Origin: Hedera helix | Taxonomy: Eukaryota; Streptophyta; Magnoliopsida; Apiales; Araliaceae | DNA length: 64,000 bases | Assembly: GCA_947179155.2 (NCBI GenBank) | Contig: OX359281.1 | Span: 40,459,467-40,523,466 of the forward strand | Direction of reading: 5' to 3' | Shown: positions 59,901-64,000 of the stretch, one piece after another | Layout: every line of letters starts with the position of its first letter | Numbering within the stretch: the first letter of the stretch is position 1 | Program-made: the position numbers and the translations under genes | The notes under the pieces: generated by a model | What the model was told of the DNA's origin: nothing | Database searches by the model: none | Seen by the model: only the letters and a program-made list of their open reading frames with translations

Positions 59901-60261
59901 TGTGCTACAGAAAATACCATAAATTACCGTATGCTACTATTCTTTTATCACCGGTATTTTAACAGTTAACACCGTTGACTATTTTTATTTAAAAATGTTA
60001 CTTCTGTCGTTTTCTATATCCGACAAATATTCCGTTGTGGGGTCCACCAATAATTAGTTATTTCGGCGCCGTCGTACGACTCGAATATTCCCCGACAAAA
60101 CGAATATTCCCCGACAAAGCGAATATTGTCCGACAAAATAAAATTTACACATAACATCCTTAACTTTCAATTTCGTTAATTTAACCACTTACTGTTTCAG
60201 GAAAAAAAATATATATGAAGAAAAATTAAATTTTATATTTCATAAAATTCGGGGTCTTACA
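56930..60261 (-). repeat. Array LTR copy 2 (3332 bp, middle)
   Basis: Nearly identical to copies 1 and 3. It has one more 41-bp minisatellite unit than copy 1 and lacks one 12-bp unit of the ACGTTACTATTC repeat near 59480, which accounts exactly for the length differences. Confidence 0.93.
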
Positions 60262-60542
60262 ACCTCCCCTCCTTATGAAATTTCGTCCCCGAAATTGACG
60301 TACCGGGCATTTCAAAGTTATCCTCCTGATTTCCAGATGCCATACTAAACTGTGGTCACAAAATAAATGTTAGTTCAAATAAACTGACTCATCACTTCAT
60401 GTCCCTATATTCAAATCAACTTATTAGATAATAAAATCTAATTTAGGTAGGACACACTAGTGATTGATTCTATTCGTCTCTCCCCTCCTAGTTCTACCCC
60501 AGATCTCCATTAAAGACCATATCCCTAAGCTCTGATGCCAAC
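60262..60542 (-). other. Array interior 2 (281 bp) with PPT and PBS
   Basis: By eye identical to interior 1, including the TGGCATCAGAGC primer site and the residual mini-ORF at 60257-60343. Confidence 0.85.
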
Positions 60543-63500
60543 TGTGACGCCCCCAAATCTAGGCCTACACAGCCCAAACTTGAGTTGTCAAAAGACTACA
60601 ACAAAATTATTACAACAAAGCACAACGTACAACAATACAGTGTATAATAATAATACACAACTAAGTCTTCACTATTATTGTCATACTATTTTACAACACG
60701 TGAAGACTACGACAGCTATTCCTCGGACTCTCACTCCATCCCCCGGCTAGACCCCGTTATGTTTTCATCTCCTGTTGAAAAACAATGGAACAAAAGAAAG
60801 GGTGAGCTCAAATAGCCCAGTAAGAAATATCATGACTAAGATAATGACGAATAAATTATCATTAGCCTTCAACAGTTGAGTTCTTGATAGAATACAATAG
60901 ACTACAAGGTTTATATCAAAAACTGCAGTTAAATTCTTAAACAACGTTCAGATCAATAATAGCAGCGGAATGAGCAATCTATTAGAAGAATAATGCAGAC
61001 TATAATGTCCACTCGCTTCTCTTTTTTTGTAAAAATATCATCAACTTTTATCATCTGAAATACCATTAGTCACGATAATAAAAATTCACAGTTCCTGATC
61101 ATAATCATGCAGATCAACAGTTCATATTTGCACTACGGGCCAAAGACATTTAATATAACACCAACGGTCATGATTATACCAGATTCAGCCTTTGGTAATA
61201 ATCATACCAATCAACAGTTCATCTTTGCACTACGGGCCAAAGATATTCAATAAAGCACCAACGGTCATGATTATACCAGATTCAGCCTTTGGTCATAATC
61301 ATACCAACCAACAGTTCATCTTTGCACTACGGGCCAAAGAGAACATTCACCACGTGCCATAAAAGACACCGAACAGATGTATCGCCTTTAACCTAGTATA
61401 TCGCCTTTAACATATCATCTGTTCAACAATTATATCACATCTGTGCCCCCGGCCACAGATATTCACAACAGCTTGATTCTTGATGATTAATACAAATAAC
61501 AGTGATACAAATGATGAACAGAAGAACAGGATAAACAATAAGTATCAGAAGTTTACTTTGTGCAGATTCAAATAATGTCCAAATTGCCAACATGATGTGG
61601 AGTGAAATTTAAAAATGATATTCAAGATCCACAGTTCAGAATAACGGTTACAGTTCAATAGAAAGGTTCACGTAAATAGGAAGGTTCAGTTGAAATAATG
61701 AAGTTCAACTATTATGGAACATATAATATTTTCAGGAATTATAGAAGCAATAGTTCCATAATAAGTTTCGATTTAGGAGTATGAAAGAAAATAATATCCC
61801 TTACCGTAGCAGGTTTGATTAACAAACGGTGAAGGAAATTAATATCCCTTACCATAGTAAGTTTGAATAATGGAAGATGAAAAAGATGGTATCCCTTATG
61901 AGTATAAAGGAAAATGATATCACTTACGAATATGGAATAAAAGTGTCATGTGATAATTCATGTAGACAAATTATTTCCACACGAGACAAATAAAAAGGGT
62001 TATTCACCAACAGGCGGTAAACCGCGCCGTAAGGTTATTCCCACAATTTAATACATGGAAATAAATGGCACAAGAAAGAAACGATATTATTTTCGAGAAT
62101 CAAAGAATGATAATCCCTTCAAGTAAGAAAGAAAATAATATCTATTTATGATGATGAAAAGAATGATACCCCTTACCGTAATAAATTTAAGAGTGTGAAA
62201 AGAATGATATTCCTTACCGTAATAAATTTAAGAGTGTGAAAAGAATGATATTCCTTACCGTAATAAATTTAAGAGTGTGAAAAGAATGATATTCCTTACC
62301 GTAATAAATTTAAGAGTGTGAAAAGAATGATATTCCTTACCGTAGTAAGTTTAAATAATAGAAGATGAAAGAATATGATATTCCTTACCACAGTAAATTT
62401 AAGAGTTTGAAATGAATGGTATTCCTTACTGTAGTAAGTTTAAGAGTATGAAAGAAAATGAAATTCCTTACCTTAACACGTGACTGGATATTGATTTAAA
62501 TGAGGTTGATCAACCTATATATTTTTAATAAAATTAGTAATTACCACATATAAATTTCAAGGTGTATAATAATTCATATATTATGAACTATCAAAATTAT
62601 ATATATTTAACATAATTTTTGTAGTATAATATAACTACTTTAAAATAGTTTTTAAAATAATATTTCAAAATAAATCTTCCAAAGAAAGCTTTTAAAAATG
62701 AATCTTCTTAAAGAAGAGTCTTCTAAAGGAAGATTTATGAATACCGTGAAAAATAGGAATTTATGAAATTACTACTCTTTAATAAAAGACTTACTTGAAA
62801 ATTTTCTGCACTCCTTTTGGCTTTCAAACACTCAAAATAAGCTTACTATTCTCAGAGAAAACTCATAAAATTCTTATAGAAAAATTTTATGTTTTAGGTG
62901 TGATTTTTCTATTCAGCTGAGCAAGCTATTTATAGGAGAAAAGAGGCTACTATGCGCGGTAGGTGAACAGAAAAAAATTCAGTAGAGGCTGCTGCGCAGC
63001 CTCCACCAACTCTCAGCAACCAAAATCACATTTCTCACATTTCATGTGGGCCCCACAGTGGGTCCCACATGTTTCTTACTATTCACTTACTATTCACGTT
63101 ACTATTCACGTCACTATTCACGTTACTATTTCAAATAGTAAAATTAATTATTTTATTTATTTATTTATTTATTTATTTTTCCTATGAGTCCAACATATAA
63201 AATAATGTTACCATAATAATGTAAGAAACACGTTACATATTTTTATTAATTTAATAATATAAATTACAGTATATTTGCTACTGTGACAATTATTAGATTC
63301 AATAATTTTAAACTACAGTGCACCAACAATTATTGACTCGATGATATGAAATACAGTGTAATGACAATTATTGAATCAATAATGCAAAATACTGTGTAGC
63401 AACAATAATTGAATTGATAATATAAAATATTATGCAGTGACAATTATTGATGAAATGATGCGTAACAGTTACGGTGTCAATAATATGAGACACTGTGCAA

Positions 63501-63886
63501 TACCGCGTGCTACTGTAGAGTACCGTGTGCTACAGAAAATACCATAAATTACCGTATGCTACTATTCTTTTATCACCGGTATTTTAACAGTTAACACCGT
63601 TGACTATTTTTATTTAAAAATGTTACTTCTGTCGTTTTCTATATCCGACAAATATTCCGTTGTGGGGTCCACCAATAATTAGTTATTTCGGCGCCGTCGT
63701 ACGACTCGAATATTCCCCGACAAAACGAATATTCCCCGACAAAGCGAATATTGTCCGACAAAATAAAATTTACACATAACATCCTTAACTTTCAATTTCG
63801 TTAATTTAACCACTTACTGTTTCAGGAAAAAAAATATATATGAAGAAAAATTAAATTTTATATTTCATAAAATTCGGGGTCTTACA
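60543..63886 (-). repeat. Array LTR copy 3 (3344 bp)
   Basis: Has both the additional 41-bp unit and the additional 12-bp unit. It carries several private substitutions (for example near 61410, 61960, 62094 and 62983), as expected if the three copies diverged a little after insertion or came from different templates. Confidence 0.93.
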
Positions 63887-63893
63887 CATTACA

Positions 63894-64000
63894 ATATATA
63901 TATATATATATAACGTCATCTGTCTTAAATTTACAAAACAAATGAATTTTTTTCTTCAAAAAAATATTATATTTTTTTATGAAAAAGTAGCTATATAAAA
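63894..64000. other. Flanking AT-rich DNA
   Basis: A TA run (63894-63912) followed by AT-rich sequence. No gene is visible before the window ends. Confidence 0.6.

Larger units (their letters stand above)
53346..63886 (-). mobile_element. Nested tandem LTR retroelement array (3 LTRs, 2 mini-interiors)
   Basis: LTRs at 53346-56648 (3303 bp), 56930-60261 (3332 bp) and 60543-63886 (3344 bp) begin TGTGACGCCCCCAAATC and end TCGGGGTCTTACA. They alternate with two interiors of 281 bp (56649-56929 and 60262-60542), each holding only a polypurine tract and a primer-binding site. CATTA is duplicated at 53341-53345 and 63887-63891, so the whole array counts as one insertion. It encodes no gag or pol. 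The LTR start and interior end resemble those of the host gypsy element, so the non-autonomous element is probably a gypsy derivative mobilised in trans. Confidence 0.92.
38969..63893 (-). mobile_element. Ty3/gypsy chromovirus (Tekay/Del-like), with nested element
   Basis: Order on the minus strand: 5' LTR (53345-49378, plus two bases at 63892-63893 split off by the nested array), primer-binding site, extra ORF, gag-pol, polypurine tract, 3' LTR (43342-39376), then a 406-bp inverted copy of the LTR start. ATATA flanks both outer ends (38964-38968 and 63894-63898), but the sites are TA-rich, so that target duplication is only suggestive. Integrase after RT, a C-terminal chromodomain-like segment and ~4-kb LTRs fit the Tekay/Del lineage. 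By eye the two LTRs show about 15 differences over 3.97 kb, so insertion was recent. Positions 53346-63886 belong to the nested element. Confidence 0.88.

Overview
This window is nuclear DNA of a dicotyledonous plant. It is AT-rich, its genes are split by GT-AG introns, it is full of MITEs and LTR retrotransposons, and its two large genes match Arabidopsis-type families exon by exon. I cannot name the species from sequence alone.

Layout. Positions 1-4.7 kb are AT-rich intergenic DNA with two Stowaway-like MITEs. An intact five-exon ABCG half-transporter (ABCG21-like, 679 aa) lies at 5041-9017 on the + strand. A two-exon gene for a 68-aa Lys/Ala/Pro-rich protein lies at 11208-11692 (+). The stretch 11.7-22.4 kb is mostly non-genic. 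It holds a degenerate hAT transposase tail, one orphan universal-stress-protein exon, and a 1.05-kb non-autonomous hAT-type element carrying what looks like a captured proton-pump-interactor exon. A complete 13-exon PHO1;H1-type phosphate exporter gene (778 aa) lies at 22626-27048 (+), with one GC-AG intron. An 849-bp Mutator-like foldback element with a large AAT/ATT core and a clean 9-bp target duplication is at 27961-28809.

From 29.6 kb onward the window is a retrotransposon landscape, all on the minus strand. A young Ty1/copia element (29891-35014, TSD GAAAA) sits inside a LINE relic; its single reading frame is broken by three in-frame stops. A very large Ty3/gypsy chromovirus (Tekay/Del-like) has ~3.97-kb LTRs (39376-43342 and 49378-53345), an intact 1510-aa gag-pol with a C-terminal chromodomain-like segment, and an additional 285-aa acidic coiled-coil ORF between the 5' LTR and gag. 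Its left end carries a 406-bp inverted copy of the LTR's own terminus. Two bases from the end of its right LTR, a second element is nested as a tandem array LTR-interior-LTR-interior-LTR (53346-63886, TSD CATTA). This second element has 3.3-kb non-coding LTRs and an interior of only 281 bp.

The host genes (an ABCG exporter, a small basic protein, a PHO1 family phosphate exporter) show no sign of acting together. The most unusual material is in the retrotransposons: the triple-LTR mini-interior array, the inverted LTR terminus, the extra coiled-coil ORF, the foldback element, and the hAT element with a host-gene fragment.
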